DNA from: Ottowia thiooxydans DSM 14619
GTDB lineage: Bacteria; Pseudomonadota; Gammaproteobacteria; Burkholderiales; Burkholderiaceae_C
DNA: 64,000 nucleotides
Direction of reading: 5' to 3'
Assembly (NCBI RefSeq): GCF_000422885.1
Contig: NZ_AUGX01000013.1
Span: 1-64,000, forward strand
The notes below the pieces were generated by a model. The model ran no database searches. It saw nothing but the letters and a program-made list of their open reading frames with translations, and was not told where the DNA came from. Positions 1 to 7,468 of the stretch are shown here, piece after piece. A program made the translations under genes and the position numbers. Every line of letters starts with the position of its first letter. Positions within the stretch are counted from its first letter, which is position 1.

Positions 1-1
1 G

Positions 2-163
2 GCCAACCGGCGTCAGGTCATCCCGGCGGAGCTCACGGGGAAAATTGCGCCGACGCGGCTGCAAGGTATCAATTTGAGGGGCGTATTCCGCTTTCCAGTG
101 GAGCGTTATGCCAGTGAAATCCTGCCGTCACAGACCACGCCGAAAACCGGGACCGGCGGTTGA
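2..163 (+). CDS. 3' end of an unidentified protein (partial)
   Basis: An open frame enters from the left edge and ends at TGA 161-163, giving the last 53 residues of a protein whose start lies outside the window. Codon third positions are GC-rich, as in real genes here. The peptide contains TRLQGINLRGVFRFPVERYA and a Pro/Thr/Gly-rich tail. I do not recognise a family. It converges on the MarR gene on the other strand. Confidence 0.4.
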   Translation, partial: ANRRQVIPAELTGKIAPTRLQGINLRGVFRFPVERYASEILPSQTTPKTGTGG

Positions 164-248
164 AACCGAGCACGCTTTTGCGCCCTCAAACGGCGATCAA
201 AAAAATCAACAGGAAACCCAATGAAATCAATGGCTTGGCAGGCCACCC

Positions 249-617
249 CTACGCCAGTGCTCGATCTCCTACCGTCACTTTTGACAACGAAAACAAATCG
301 ACCCCATTTAATGCCGAATGGATTGCAATGGCATCTTTTGTGGGTTGAATACAAACCTCTCGTCCATCGCCATCGCGTCCTTGTCTTTCTATTAATCCTT
401 TGGTTTGCAGGAAATCCAATGCGCGAGTGGCGGTGGGCCTGGCTATAGAGAGCTCAGCCGCCAGTTCTCGCTGGAGCAAACCAGGCTTGGCCAATATCAC
501 CCGAAGCATGAACGCTTGGGGTGGTGACAATTCAAATACCGCGAATGCTTGCGTCCATTCACGCTCAACGCGGCGCGCCAAAGCGGTGGTGTTGAAATAT
601 AAGCAATGGTCAAACAT
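249..617 (-). CDS. MarR-family transcriptional regulator (short C-terminus)
   Basis: A 122-residue protein with a central winged helix-turn-helix: residues about 30-95 carry LSPPQAFMLRVILAKPGLLQ followed by RELAAELSIARPTATRALDF and the wing LIERQGRDGDGREV, which is the MarR pattern. MarR proteins bind palindromic operators as dimers and usually respond to small phenolic or lipophilic ligands. Members normally have 140-150 residues; this one stops at TAG soon after the wing, so the C-terminal dimerisation helix is short and the gene may be slightly truncated or frameshifted. An inverted repeat lies just upstream, suggesting autoregulation and control of the small divergent ORF. The ATG at 617 is the only good start. 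Confidence 0.75.
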   Translation of the reverse strand: MFDHCLYFNTTALARRVEREWTQAFAVFELSPPQAFMLRVILAKPGLLQRELAAELSIARPTATRALDFLQTKGLIERQGRDGDGREVCIQPTKDAIAIHSALNGVDLFSLSKVTVGDRALA

Positions 618-627
618 GGGTGCCAGG

Positions 628-657
628 ATAGTTGATTTCAGTTAGCTATGCAACTAT
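628..657. promoter_or_regulatory. Candidate MarR operator
   Basis: ATAGTTG (628-634) and CAACTAT (651-657) are perfect 7-base inverted arms, and AGTT...AACT (640-655) forms an inner imperfect palindrome. The site sits 11 bases upstream of the MarR start and abuts the ATG of a divergent small ORF, the usual place for an autoregulatory MarR site. Binding is inferred. Confidence 0.45.
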
Positions 658-777
658 ATGAGTGTTTTTACTTTGACTGCGTATGAACATCTTGCTGCCT
701 TCCGGGGCGATCTTGCCCAGGAGTTCGGCGTTACGCTGTCTTGCTTCGCGCTCTCCAAATCTCCCAAGAAAGCGTAG
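658..777 (+). CDS. Small divergent ORF, 39 residues, unknown function
   Basis: ATG 658 to TAG 775-777 encodes a 39-residue peptide beginning MSVFTLTAYEHLAAFRGDLA and ending in a basic tail KSPKKA. It starts inside the MarR operator and stops 4 bases before a strong hairpin, so it has the layout of a complete transcription unit. No Shine-Dalgarno is visible; it may be leaderless, or a remnant of a longer gene. I do not recognise the family. Confidence 0.4.
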   Translation: MSVFTLTAYEHLAAFRGDLAQEFGVTLSCFALSKSPKKA

Positions 778-781
778 CAAC

Positions 782-809
782 AAAAAAGGCTCCTTTCGGA
801 GCCTTTTTA
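782..809. terminator. Bidirectional Rho-independent terminator
   Basis: AAAAAAGGCTCC (782-793), loop TTTC, GGAGCCTTTTTA (798-809). The stem is flanked by an A-run on one side and a T-run on the other, so it can end transcription from both the small plus-strand ORF and the minus-strand RRM gene. Confidence 0.9.
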
Positions 810-850
810 TTTGCGAAGCGCCAGGATACCTGGTGCATTAGCGCAGCAGA

Positions 851-1447
851 TCAATAGTCGTCGCCGCCGCCGCCGTAGCCGCCGCCACCGCCGTCACGAC
901 GGCCACCGCCGCCGCCACCGCCACGAGGACCGGAGCCGTAGGGGCTGCGGAAACCGCTGTCGCCACCGCCGCCGCCTTCACGACGACCGCCGCCGCCACC
1001 ACCGTAGCCGCCGCCACCGCCTTCACGGCCGCCGCCACCGTAGCCACCGCCGCCGCCTTCACGACGACCGCCGCCACCACCACCACCGTAGCCGCCGCCA
1101 CCGCCGCCACCACCGTAGCCGCCGCCGCCACCACCACCGTAGCCACCGCCGCCGCCACCACCGTAGCCGCCGCCGCCACCAGTGCGTGGGGGACGTGCTT
1201 CCATGGGACGTGCTTCGTTAACGACGACGTTGCGGCCGCCCAACGGTTGGCCGTTCATGCCGTTAATAGCTGCTTGCGCTTCTGGGTCGCTGCCCATCTC
1301 GACAAAGCCGAAGCCTTTTGAGCGGCCAGTATCGCGTTCCATCATCACTTTGGCGCTGGTTACAGAGCCAAATTGGCCGAATGCCTGTTCCAGATCACCG
1401 TCGCGCACCGAGTAAGGAAGATTGCCGACGTAAAGTTTATTGCCCAT
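851..1447 (-). CDS. Glycine-rich RNA-binding protein (RRM + GGY tail)
   Basis: A 198-residue protein. Residues 1-80 are a single RRM with RNP2 (LYVGNL, residues 4-9) and RNP1 (KGFGFVEM, about 44-51). The rest is a low-complexity tail of GGGGGYGGGG units interspersed with GGGRREGG segments, ending GGGGDDY. This is the architecture of bacterial and plant glycine-rich RNA-binding proteins, which act as cytoplasmic RNA chaperones and are often cold-induced. The tail is longer than in many bacterial homologues, and its (GGY)n coding repeat is a likely site of length change by slippage. AGGAG precedes the ATG, and a 5' leader of about 135 bases is predicted. The gene stands alone and ends at the 782-809 terminator. 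Confidence 0.92.
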   Translation of the reverse strand: MGNKLYVGNLPYSVRDGDLEQAFGQFGSVTSAKVMMERDTGRSKGFGFVEMGSDPEAQAAINGMNGQPLGGRNVVVNEARPMEARPPRTGGGGGYGGGGGGGYGGGGGGGYGGGGGGGGYGGGGGGGRREGGGGGYGGGGREGGGGGYGGGGGGRREGGGGGDSGFRSPYGSGPRGGGGGGGRRDGGGGGYGGGGDDY

Positions 1448-1589
1448 TAAAGGGACTCCTCAATAACGAATAAAAAGCGATGGAGTCCGCAAAACGCCTT
1501 CAATCAGACCTGGCAAAAAACACCGAGGGGGAAGCGACACTGACCTTTTCACCGCATACTACGCGCCCGTTCAAAATAGGCGCTTGTGA

Positions 1590-1616
1590 ATTATGCGTCA
1601 GAATAAGGAAAGTCAA
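1590..1616 (-). promoter_or_regulatory. Candidate sigma-70 promoter of the RRM gene
   Basis: On the minus strand TTGACT (1611-1616) and CATAAT (1590-1595) are separated by 15 bases, short but usable. Transcription would begin near 1583, giving a leader of about 135 bases before the RRM start, reminiscent of long cold-shock mRNA leaders. Position is inferred from motif match only. Confidence 0.4.
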
Positions 1617-1729
1617 GCAACCCTTTTAATCCTTACTTGGGTGTATGGTTATTTGAGAGGAGGTTGCGCGGTTGAATTCCGGGAACAGTTATCCCGGTAC
1701 CCCACGACCATGAACACGTTTTAAGCTTC

Positions 1730-2467
1730 TTAGGTACCTTTGAACTCAGCCTTGCGTTTTTCCTTGAAGGCGGCCACACCTTCCTTGAAGTCTTCACTCT
1801 GGGCAATGGCCGTCAAATATCCCATCTGCGGGTAGGCCAACTCGGCAGGCGATTTGGGCAAGGTTTCGAGCGTGGCCCGCTTGATCGTCTGCAAAACCAG
1901 CGGGGCAGCATCGGCCAGCCGCTGGGCCATGTCCAGTGCGGTTTCATAGGCCTTTCCCTTTTCCGTCACGCGGTTCACCAGGCCCACTTCATAGGCGCGT
2001 TGAGCAGGCAGGGGATCACCCAGCATGAGAAACTCCACCGCCACTTTGTGCGGAATCCGCGAGACCAGGCTGGCGGTAATGCCACCGAACAGGCCCAGTT
2101 TGGCCTCAGGGAACATGAACTGAGCAGTGTCATCCACCACGCAAAGATCGCTCATCATTGTCAGCGTGAATCCTGCGCCCACCGCCCAGCCCTGCACGGC
2201 GCTGATGAGCGGCTTATCAATCTTGGCGCCCACGTTGGGAACGCCTCGCCAAGCTTCCTTGGAGGCATCCGTGACGTCCACACCAGCACAGAAGTGATCA
2301 CCTTCCGCTGATAGCAACGCCACGCGTTCAGGACCATTGGCAAAGCGGTGCCAGTATTCGCTCAGCAGTGCGCTCATCTGGGTGTTCAATGCGTTGCGGC
2401 GCTCCGGCCGACGCAAGGTGATGAGAGCAATGTGGCCCTGGACTTCGTAGGTGACGGGAGCGTTCAT
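1730..2467 (-). CDS. Enoyl-CoA hydratase/isomerase (crotonase) family protein
   Basis: A 245-residue crotonase-fold protein, usual length for the family. The CoA/oxyanion-hole segments DHFCAGVDV (about residues 57-65) and GWAVGAGF (about 93-100) are present. Both positions of the hydratase Glu pair are Glu (FPEAKLG and AVEFLMLGD), so hydration of a 2-enoyl-CoA is chemically possible. The C-terminal EGVAAFKEKRKAEFKG motif is typical. It lies downstream of an ADP-forming acyl-CoA synthetase on the same strand, separated by 133 bases containing a dispersed repeat, so they may form one loose unit. The exact acyl substrate cannot be read from sequence. Confidence 0.85.
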   Translation of the reverse strand: MNAPVTYEVQGHIALITLRRPERRNALNTQMSALLSEYWHRFANGPERVALLSAEGDHFCAGVDVTDASKEAWRGVPNVGAKIDKPLISAVQGWAVGAGFTLTMMSDLCVVDDTAQFMFPEAKLGLFGGITASLVSRIPHKVAVEFLMLGDPLPAQRAYEVGLVNRVTEKGKAYETALDMAQRLADAAPLVLQTIKRATLETLPKSPAELAYPQMGYLTAIAQSEDFKEGVAAFKEKRKAEFKGT

Positions 2468-2540
2468 ATGAGTTCTTCAGCGTTAAGAGAAAGTGGAGCG
2501 GGTCAGGCAACGTCCGCCCGACGGCACGGGAACCAAAAGA

Positions 2541-2607
2541 GCCAAGTAGCCGCGGAGCAGGTCAAAGCGAGGGCACCCACGGGGGAAGGGGCGAAGCGAC
2601 TCAGGGG
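2541..2607 (-). repeat. Dispersed intergenic repeat, copy 1
   Basis: Shares blocks with copy 3: CCGCGGAGCAGG near 2550, then GGCACCC, a G-run, and GCGACTCAGGGGG (2595-2607). On the minus strand it begins CCCCCTGAGTCGC directly at the end of the synthetase gene, so the TGA stop of that gene lies inside the repeat. Confidence 0.7.
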
Positions 2608-4751
2608 GCATTCCAAACCACCGCTCGAGCGTCCGCCACAATGACCTGATCGCCACTGACCATCACCGGATTGGCTTCGCATTCTGCGAGGCGCTCGCCT
2701 AACTGAGTGGCCAAACGCCCGAATCGCAACGCCACATCGACTACCGCTTCCAGCTTTACTTTGGGCTTGCCGCGGTAGCCATCGAGCAGAGGAAACAGGC
2801 GCAGGCCCTTGATGGCGTGCCTGATCGCATTGGCATCAGCCTTGGCAGGCAGCAGCGCAGTGTCTTGCAGAAGCTCGACGAGCGTGCCTCCGATGCCAAT
2901 CATGAGCATGGGGCCAAACTGAGCATCCCATTTGGTGCCGACCAGCACTTCAGCATCTGCGCGCGCCTGCTGTTGTACCAACGCCCCTTCAAAAACCGCA
3001 CCCGGCACTTTGTTGGTGGCCTCTTGCAGTGCCTGGAAATGCCGCCGCACAGACGCGTCGTCGGCCACGCCCAGCACCACCCCGCCCACATCGCTTTTGT
3101 GCGAGATCTGCGCAGAGACAAGCTTCATCACGACGGGGTATCCAATCGAGCCCGCAATCTGTATGGCCTGGTCTGCGGAAACGGCCACATCGCCGTGGGT
3201 CACAGGGATTCCGGCCGCTGCCAGCAGGCGTTTGGTCTCGTGCTCGGTGATCAGGCCGGGCGCCAGCGTGGCAGCGACTTTCTCAATCGCAGCCGCCGAG
3301 GTGGTGTCAGCAGGCACGACCTCGGGGGGCACCCAGGTCTGCCACGCCAGGCGGTTGCGAAGATAGCCCAGCGCCTCCTTGATGTTGGCGAAGTTCACCA
3401 GGCCAGCTTCTTTAAGCCGCGCGCCAGCTTCCGCGCCGGCGCTGCCCGCCGCGTTGACGAAGGCCATCGGCTTGCGGTTGCCTCGATTGATCTCCACCAC
3501 GGTGTCGGCCGCCTGCACCATTTCAGGCATGGTGGTCATGAGAAACAGGCCCGCGCCCACATCGGGATCGGTCAGCATGGTGTCCATGACTTTACGCAGC
3601 CATTGTGGGTCGCTGGCGCGCATAGGGCCAGGGATGGCACCCAAGTCAAACGGCAGGCGGGCGCCGGATTCAGGCATCAAAGGCAGCAGGCTTTGTATCG
3701 TCTCCGGGCCCAGTGTGGCGGCCTGCAATCCAGTTTCTCCCACGAGATCGCTTGCCACTGCACCGCCGCCGCCGGAGCCTGACATCACCGCTACCTGCGG
3801 GCCACTGGGTGCGGGCAGGCGAGTCCAAGCAGCGGCTTGTGCCACCAGTTCCAGAAAATCGTCGACCAGCACTGCCCCTGCGGCCTTCACTACCGATTCG
3901 AAGACCCGGTACTCGCCGGCCAGGCTGGCGGTATGGGACTGCACCGCTATCTGCCCAAGCGCCGTGCGCCCTGCTTTCACGATCAATACCGGCTTGCCCG
4001 CCGCGCGGGCCTGGCTCAGCAGTGTCAGGAAGCGTGCACCGTCCCGGATGCCTTCCACATACAGCGCAATCACCTTCGAGTGTTCGTCGTTGATCGCGTA
4101 TTCGAGGAAATCAGACACCTCCAGGTCAGCTTGATTACCCAGCGAGACGCAGATGGAGAAGCCCGTGCCCAGATCGTAGGCACGTGAGAGCATCGCGCCC
4201 GCCAGTGCGCCGCTCTGGCTGATGAGTGCGATCTCCCCTTTGACCAACACCTCATTGCGCATGAGCGCCTGGGAGTTGAGCAGGTTCATATTGGCATGGC
4301 TGTGGAAATAGCCCATGCAATTGGGGCCAATCACCCGCATGCCCGCACGCCCGGCAATGGCAAGCAGCCGCTCCTGGAGCAGGGCGCCCTCCGGCCCGCT
4401 TTCCGCGAACTGGGAAGTGACCATCAAGATGACCTTAACCCCGGCTGCGGCGCAATCCTCGAACGCAGCCTCAGTGCGTTCTTGCGGCACGGCGATCAGC
4501 GCTACATCAACCGCCTGACCGATGGCGCTCACACTCGGATACGACTTCAGCCCCTGCACCATGGTGGCACGCGGGTTGACTGGGTAGATTGCCCCATCCC
4601 AATGAAACTTGCGCAGCAGATTCAGCATGCTGCCGCCCCATTTCACCAGATCATCTGATGCGCCCAGAATGGCAATCGCTCTGGGGTTCAGAGCCGTCTG
4701 TACGGCCTGCAGCGAAGATATTGGCGAGGCTTGCAAAGTGACTTCCATCAT
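2601..4751 (-). CDS. ADP-forming acyl-CoA synthetase (acetate-CoA ligase-like, fused subunits)
   Basis: A 716-residue protein of the NDP-forming acyl-CoA synthetase superfamily, which makes acyl-CoA from acid, CoA and ATP with release of ADP and phosphate. Order: CoA-binding Rossmann domain (RAIAILGASDDLVKWGG near residue 27), succinyl-CoA-ligase-like domain with SQSGALAGAM, a further ligase domain with the conserved SHTASLAG carrying the phosphorylatable His, and a C-terminal ATP-grasp domain (GYPVVMKL, HKSDVGGVVLG). Length matches the fused alpha-beta type. The frame opens with TTG at 4754; ATG 4751 is the more likely start. It is followed by a crotonase and preceded across repeats by a Bug receptor, suggesting organic acid uptake and activation. 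Confidence 0.88.
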   Translation of the reverse strand: MMEVTLQASPISSLQAVQTALNPRAIAILGASDDLVKWGGSMLNLLRKFHWDGAIYPVNPRATMVQGLKSYPSVSAIGQAVDVALIAVPQERTEAAFEDCAAAGVKVILMVTSQFAESGPEGALLQERLLAIAGRAGMRVIGPNCMGYFHSHANMNLLNSQALMRNEVLVKGEIALISQSGALAGAMLSRAYDLGTGFSICVSLGNQADLEVSDFLEYAINDEHSKVIALYVEGIRDGARFLTLLSQARAAGKPVLIVKAGRTALGQIAVQSHTASLAGEYRVFESVVKAAGAVLVDDFLELVAQAAAWTRLPAPSGPQVAVMSGSGGGGAVASDLVGETGLQAATLGPETIQSLLPLMPESGARLPFDLGAIPGPMRASDPQWLRKVMDTMLTDPDVGAGLFLMTTMPEMVQAADTVVEINRGNRKPMAFVNAAGSAGAEAGARLKEAGLVNFANIKEALGYLRNRLAWQTWVPPEVVPADTTSAAAIEKVAATLAPGLITEHETKRLLAAAGIPVTHGDVAVSADQAIQIAGSIGYPVVMKLVSAQISHKSDVGGVVLGVADDASVRRHFQALQEATNKVPGAVFEGALVQQQARADAEVLVGTKWDAQFGPMLMIGIGGTLVELLQDTALLPAKADANAIRHAIKGLRLFPLLDGYRGKPKVKLEAVVDVALRFGRLATQLGERLAECEANPVMVSGDQVIVADARAVVWNAP

Positions 4752-4797
4752 CAATTCATTTTTTCATGTTGCATCGCAACGGCGACACGTGAAACGA

Positions 4798-4890
4798 AAG
4801 AGCCCAAGGGCGGAGCAAGAGGCAGTGCGTTGCACCCATAGAGCTTCTCAACCATAGGCCTCCTGGGGCGCTCCTCTTGGCGGTCCTTAG
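4798..4890 (-). repeat. Dispersed intergenic repeat, diverged copy 2
   Basis: The block GAGCCCAAG...GGCGGAGCA...GCGTTGCACCCATAGAGCTT parallels GAGCCCAAATGCCGCGGAGCAGG...GCGTGGCACCCGCGGAGCT in copy 3, in the same orientation. It is followed by a CCTCCTGGGGCGCTCCTCTTGG segment resembling the G/C-rich core. Similarity is partial, so this is either an old copy or a related variant. Confidence 0.5.
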
Positions 4891-4930
4891 TCCCTGGATG
4901 CATCGTTCGACAGCACCCATATGCAACGAA

Positions 4931-5040
4931 TGAGCCCAAATGCCGCGGAGCAGGCCATGCGTGGCACCCGCGGAGCTGGCTTTGCCAGGCCGCCAGGTGC
5001 GTCCCCCTTGGGGGGGAAGGCGCGTAAGCGACTCAGGGGG
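4931..5040 (-). repeat. Dispersed intergenic repeat, full-length copy 3
   Basis: About 110 bases with a self-complementary core (CCCCCTTGGGGG, 5003-5014), a second stem-forming block (GCTGGCTTTGCCAGGC) and the terminal GCGACTCAGGGGG. The end abuts the stop codon of the Bug gene exactly (TAA 5041-5043, minus strand). I know this general pattern from Comamonadaceae genomes. The G/C-rich stems may end transcription. Confidence 0.75.
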
Positions 5041-6039
5041 TTAGTTCTCGAGCTTCAGGCCCAGTTCCTTGATGGCGCGGCCATAGAGTACGTAGTCTTG
5101 CTCCCATTGCTTGCGGAATGGGGCTGGGCCAGCGAAAGCAGGCACCATGGCGTACGGGGCCATGCGCACGGCCACATCAGGCTGCTTGAGCGCTTTTTCA
5201 AACTCGGCTGCCAGCCGGTCAATCACTGGCTGAGGCGTTCCTTTGGGTGCGAACGCTCCGAACCAAGTGCCTGTGGTGCCCGGCTCAGGTACCCCGGCCT
5301 CAGACACCATGGGCACATCGGGGAAGTCAGCCAGCCGTTTGGGTGACTGCGTGGCCAGAAAATTCACCTTGCCTTGCTTGGCGTACTGCAGCATCGTGAC
5401 GTCGCTGCTCATGTTCACCCGGCCGGCGATCAGGTCGGTGGTGATTTCAGCCGCGCCCTTGTAGGGCACATGGGTCATCTTGATGCCCCAGGCCTTCTGC
5501 AGGATCTCTCCGCCCAGATGGCCTTGCGAGCCAACGCCTGAAGTGGCGTAGCTCACCTCTCCTGGGTGGGCCTTGGCGTACGCAATGAATTCTGGAAGAT
5601 TTTTGACCGGGAGATTGGTGGAGATGGTGTAGGCGGGGTAGAACTCCGACAACTTCGCCACAGGCACCAGGTCTTTTTGCGGGTCGTAAGGCAGTTTTCG
5701 CAGGTGCGGTGTGATGGCCGCAATACCGACGGGGCCGACGAACAGGGTGTAGCCGTCGGCTGGCGCAGTGGCGGCAGCGTTGGCGGCAATAGCGCCACCT
5801 GCGCCTGTCCGGTTGTCCACAATCACGGGCTGGCCCATGGACTTCTGCATGCCCTCGGCCATCACACGCAGCACCACTTCCATGCCCCCCCCGGGTGAGA
5901 AGGGATACATGATGCGCACAGGCTTGGATGGGAACGTATCCGGGGTCTGCGCTGAGACAGACGCACCCGCTAAAAGCAGTGAACTCGCCACCACGCTGGA
6001 CAGAATCGCAGCCGTGGACTTACTAAAAGTCTCGTTCAT
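5041..6039 (-). CDS. Bug/TctC-family periplasmic solute-binding receptor
   Basis: A 332-residue protein with a Sec signal peptide (about residues 1-30, ending SVSAQ), then the hallmark Bug start FPSKPVRIMYPFSPGGGMEV and the DNRTGAGGAIAA loop near residue 77. These periplasmic Venus-flytrap proteins bind carboxylates and similar small organic compounds; some feed tripartite TctAB carriers, others act as sensors. No TctA or TctB partner is nearby. GAGGAAAA precedes the ATG at 6039. It is the first gene of a probable minus-strand group with the acyl-CoA synthetase and crotonase, and its stop codon abuts a dispersed repeat. Confidence 0.9.
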   Translation of the reverse strand: MNETFSKSTAAILSSVVASSLLLAGASVSAQTPDTFPSKPVRIMYPFSPGGGMEVVLRVMAEGMQKSMGQPVIVDNRTGAGGAIAANAAATAPADGYTLFVGPVGIAAITPHLRKLPYDPQKDLVPVAKLSEFYPAYTISTNLPVKNLPEFIAYAKAHPGEVSYATSGVGSQGHLGGEILQKAWGIKMTHVPYKGAAEITTDLIAGRVNMSSDVTMLQYAKQGKVNFLATQSPKRLADFPDVPMVSEAGVPEPGTTGTWFGAFAPKGTPQPVIDRLAAEFEKALKQPDVAVRMAPYAMVPAFAGPAPFRKQWEQDYVLYGRAIKELGLKLEN

Positions 6040-6126
6040 GTGTTTTCCTCGGATCAGATCAGGGATGGCGAATTATGAGCACAGGTGGATGCAATTGGCG
6101 ATGCCCCTTCGCGCTATACTGGCTCG

Positions 6127-6181
6127 AACAGCGCCGATTTGCCTCTGCTTGCGGGCGCTCAATAAATTCCGCTAAATTCGA
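6127..6181 (+). promoter_or_regulatory. SAM-II riboswitch upstream of metX
   Basis: Stem P1 pairs AGCGCC (6130-6135) with GGCGCT (6154-6159). The loop holds the conserved GATTT and CTTGC, and the 3' tail has AATAAATT...GCTAAA (6161-6175). This order matches the SAM-II pseudoknot consensus known mostly from alphaproteobacterial metA/metX leaders. A -10-like TATACT at 6115-6120 puts the start of transcription at the 5' edge. It is followed by a strong terminator, so SAM binding probably shuts off metX-metW by premature termination. Confidence 0.88.
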
Positions 6182-6194
6182 GCCTGCGCACCAC

Positions 6195-6228
6195 ACCCGG
6201 TTTCGATTTTGGCGGACCGGGTTTTTTT
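6195..6228 (+). terminator. Terminator of the SAM-II riboswitch expression platform
   Basis: ACCCGGT (6195-6201) pairs with ACCGGGT (6216-6222) and is followed by seven T (6222-6228). It lies 14 bases after the aptamer and about 95 bases before the metX start, which fits transcriptional attenuation. Confidence 0.9.
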
Positions 6229-6255
6229 ATTTCCGGGCCGTTCCCAAAATAAAAA

Positions 6256-6306
6256 TGCTCCCTTTTTGGGGGCAGCGCACCTCGCGAAGCGGGGGAACGT
6301 GGGGGC
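6256..6306 (+). repeat. G/C-rich intergenic repeat in the metX leader
   Basis: GCTCCCTTTTTGGGGGCAGC, then CACCTCGCGAAGCGGGG and ACGTGGGGGCC: a C-run, G-run and small CCTCGC/GCGGGG hairpin arrangement of the type scattered between Comamonadaceae genes. It separates the riboswitch terminator from the metX start and would be in the metX mRNA leader. Confidence 0.5.
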
Positions 6307-6322
6307 CCTTATATTTGTTGCC

Positions 6323-7468
6323 ATGCCGCTCATCGCTACACCGCAGACCATGCATTTCGAGGCGCCGCTACCTCTTCAAAGCGGCGCGTCCATCCGTGGA
6401 TATGACCTGACCTACGAATGCTATGGCCGCCTCAACGCCGATCGCAGCAATGCGGTTTTGATTTGCCACGCGCTGAACGCCTCCCATCACGTGGCGGGTG
6501 TTTATGAAGGCCAAGAGCGCAGCGAGGGCTGGTGGGACAACATGGTAGGCCCCGGCAAGCCGGTAGATACAGATCGGTTCTTCGTCATTGGTATCAACAA
6601 CCTGGGATCTTGCTTCGGATCTACCGGGCCCATGCATATCAATCCGGATAGCGGGCAAATCTATGGGGCCGATTTCCCGGTGGTGACCGTTGAAGACTGG
6701 GTAGACGCGCAAGCGCGCCTGCTGGATGCGCTGGGCATCCGGCAATTGGCGGCGGTCATGGGCGGCAGCCTGGGCGGTATGCAGGCGCTTTCCTGGACGC
6801 TTCAATATCCAGACCGCGTGCGCCACGCGGTAGTGATCGCCAGTGCGCCTAATCTGTCTGCAGAGAACATTGCCTTCAACGAGGTCGCCCGGCGCGCCAT
6901 CGTGACTGATCCGGATTTTCACGGAGGGCACTTCTATCGCCATGGTGTCGTGCCGCAGCGCGGCTTGCGCATTGCGCGCATGATTGGTCACATCACCTAC
7001 TTGAGCGACGATGTGATGAACGAGAAGTTCGGCCGCGAATTGCGCGAAGTCGTCACCAAGCACGCCAGCGGCTACCGGTATTCCACCCAAGATGTCGAGT
7101 TTCAGATAGAAAGCTACCTGCGCTATCAGGGCGACAAGTTCAGCGAATACTTTGATGCCAACACCTATCTGCTGATCACCCGGGCACTGGATTACTTTGA
7201 TCCGGCGCTCGCATTCGGCGGCGATCTGACCAGGGCTCTGGCGCAAACGCAGGCCAAATTCCTGCTGGCCAGCTTCACAACCGACTGGCGTTTCCCGCCC
7301 TCACGTTCGCGAGAAATCGTTAAATCGTTACTGGAAAACCGCCGGTCCGTGAGCTACGCGGAGATTGATGCACCCCACGGCCACGATGCTTTCTTGCTGG
7401 AAGATTCTCGTTACCTGAGTGTGGTTCGCTCTTATTTTGAAAGTATTGCAAGCGGGGTGAAAGCATGA
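6323..7468 (+). CDS. metX: Homoserine O-acetyltransferase (or succinyltransferase) MetX
   Basis: A 381-residue alpha/beta-hydrolase-fold acyltransferase acylating L-homoserine in methionine synthesis. ATG 6323 is chosen because the frame upstream crosses the riboswitch terminator and repeat. Nucleophile Ser149 lies in [10 protein letters not shown]; the acid and base are expected in [10 protein letters not shown] and [10 protein letters not shown] near the C-terminus. The LNASHHVAG and [13 protein letters not shown] segments are family signatures. Length is typical of proteobacterial MetX. Its stop overlaps the metW start by 4 bases (ATGA), the standard metXW arrangement. It is preceded by a SAM-II riboswitch. 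Acetyl versus succinyl donor cannot be settled by eye. Confidence 0.95.
   Translation: MPLIATPQTMHFEAPLPLQSGASIRGYDLTYECYGRLNADRSNAVLICHALNASHHVAGVYEGQERSEGWWDNMVGPGKPVDTDRFFVIGINNLGSCFGSTGPMHINPDSGQIYGADFPVVTVEDWVDAQARLLDALGIRQLAAVMGGSLGGMQALSWTLQYPDRVRHAVVIASAPNLSAENIAFNEVARRAIVTDPDFHGGHFYRHGVVPQRGLRIARMIGHITYLSDDVMNEKFGRELREVVTKHASGYRYSTQDVEFQIESYLRYQGDKFSEYFDANTYLLITRALDYFDPALAFGGDLTRALAQTQAKFLLASFTTDWRFPPSRSREIVKSLLENRRSVSYAEIDAPHGHDAFLLEDSRYLSVVRSYFESIASGVKA

Noticed and set aside
900-1180. Regularly spaced repeats suggesting a CRISPR-like array
   Set aside because: Units are short in-frame GGN/TAY codon repeats with no unique spacers; they encode the glycine-rich tail.
811-1221. Arg/His-rich plus-strand frame and Ala/Val-rich minus-strand frame over the RRM gene
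   Set aside because: Both are shadows of the (GGY)n codon repeat of the RRM protein in other frames; composition is an artefact of the repeat.
1679-1697. CCGGGA...TCCCGG hairpin between the crotonase and RRM genes as a terminator
   Set aside because: Six-base stem with no T-run; too weak to call.
2817-4134. Plus-strand frames of 250-320 codons opposite the acyl-CoA synthetase
   Set aside because: Arg/His/Pro-rich composition and full overlap with a conserved enzyme mark them as shadows.
6368-7246. 292-codon minus-strand frame over metX
   Set aside because: metX is certain from its motifs, riboswitch and metW coupling; the antisense frame shows no family signature.
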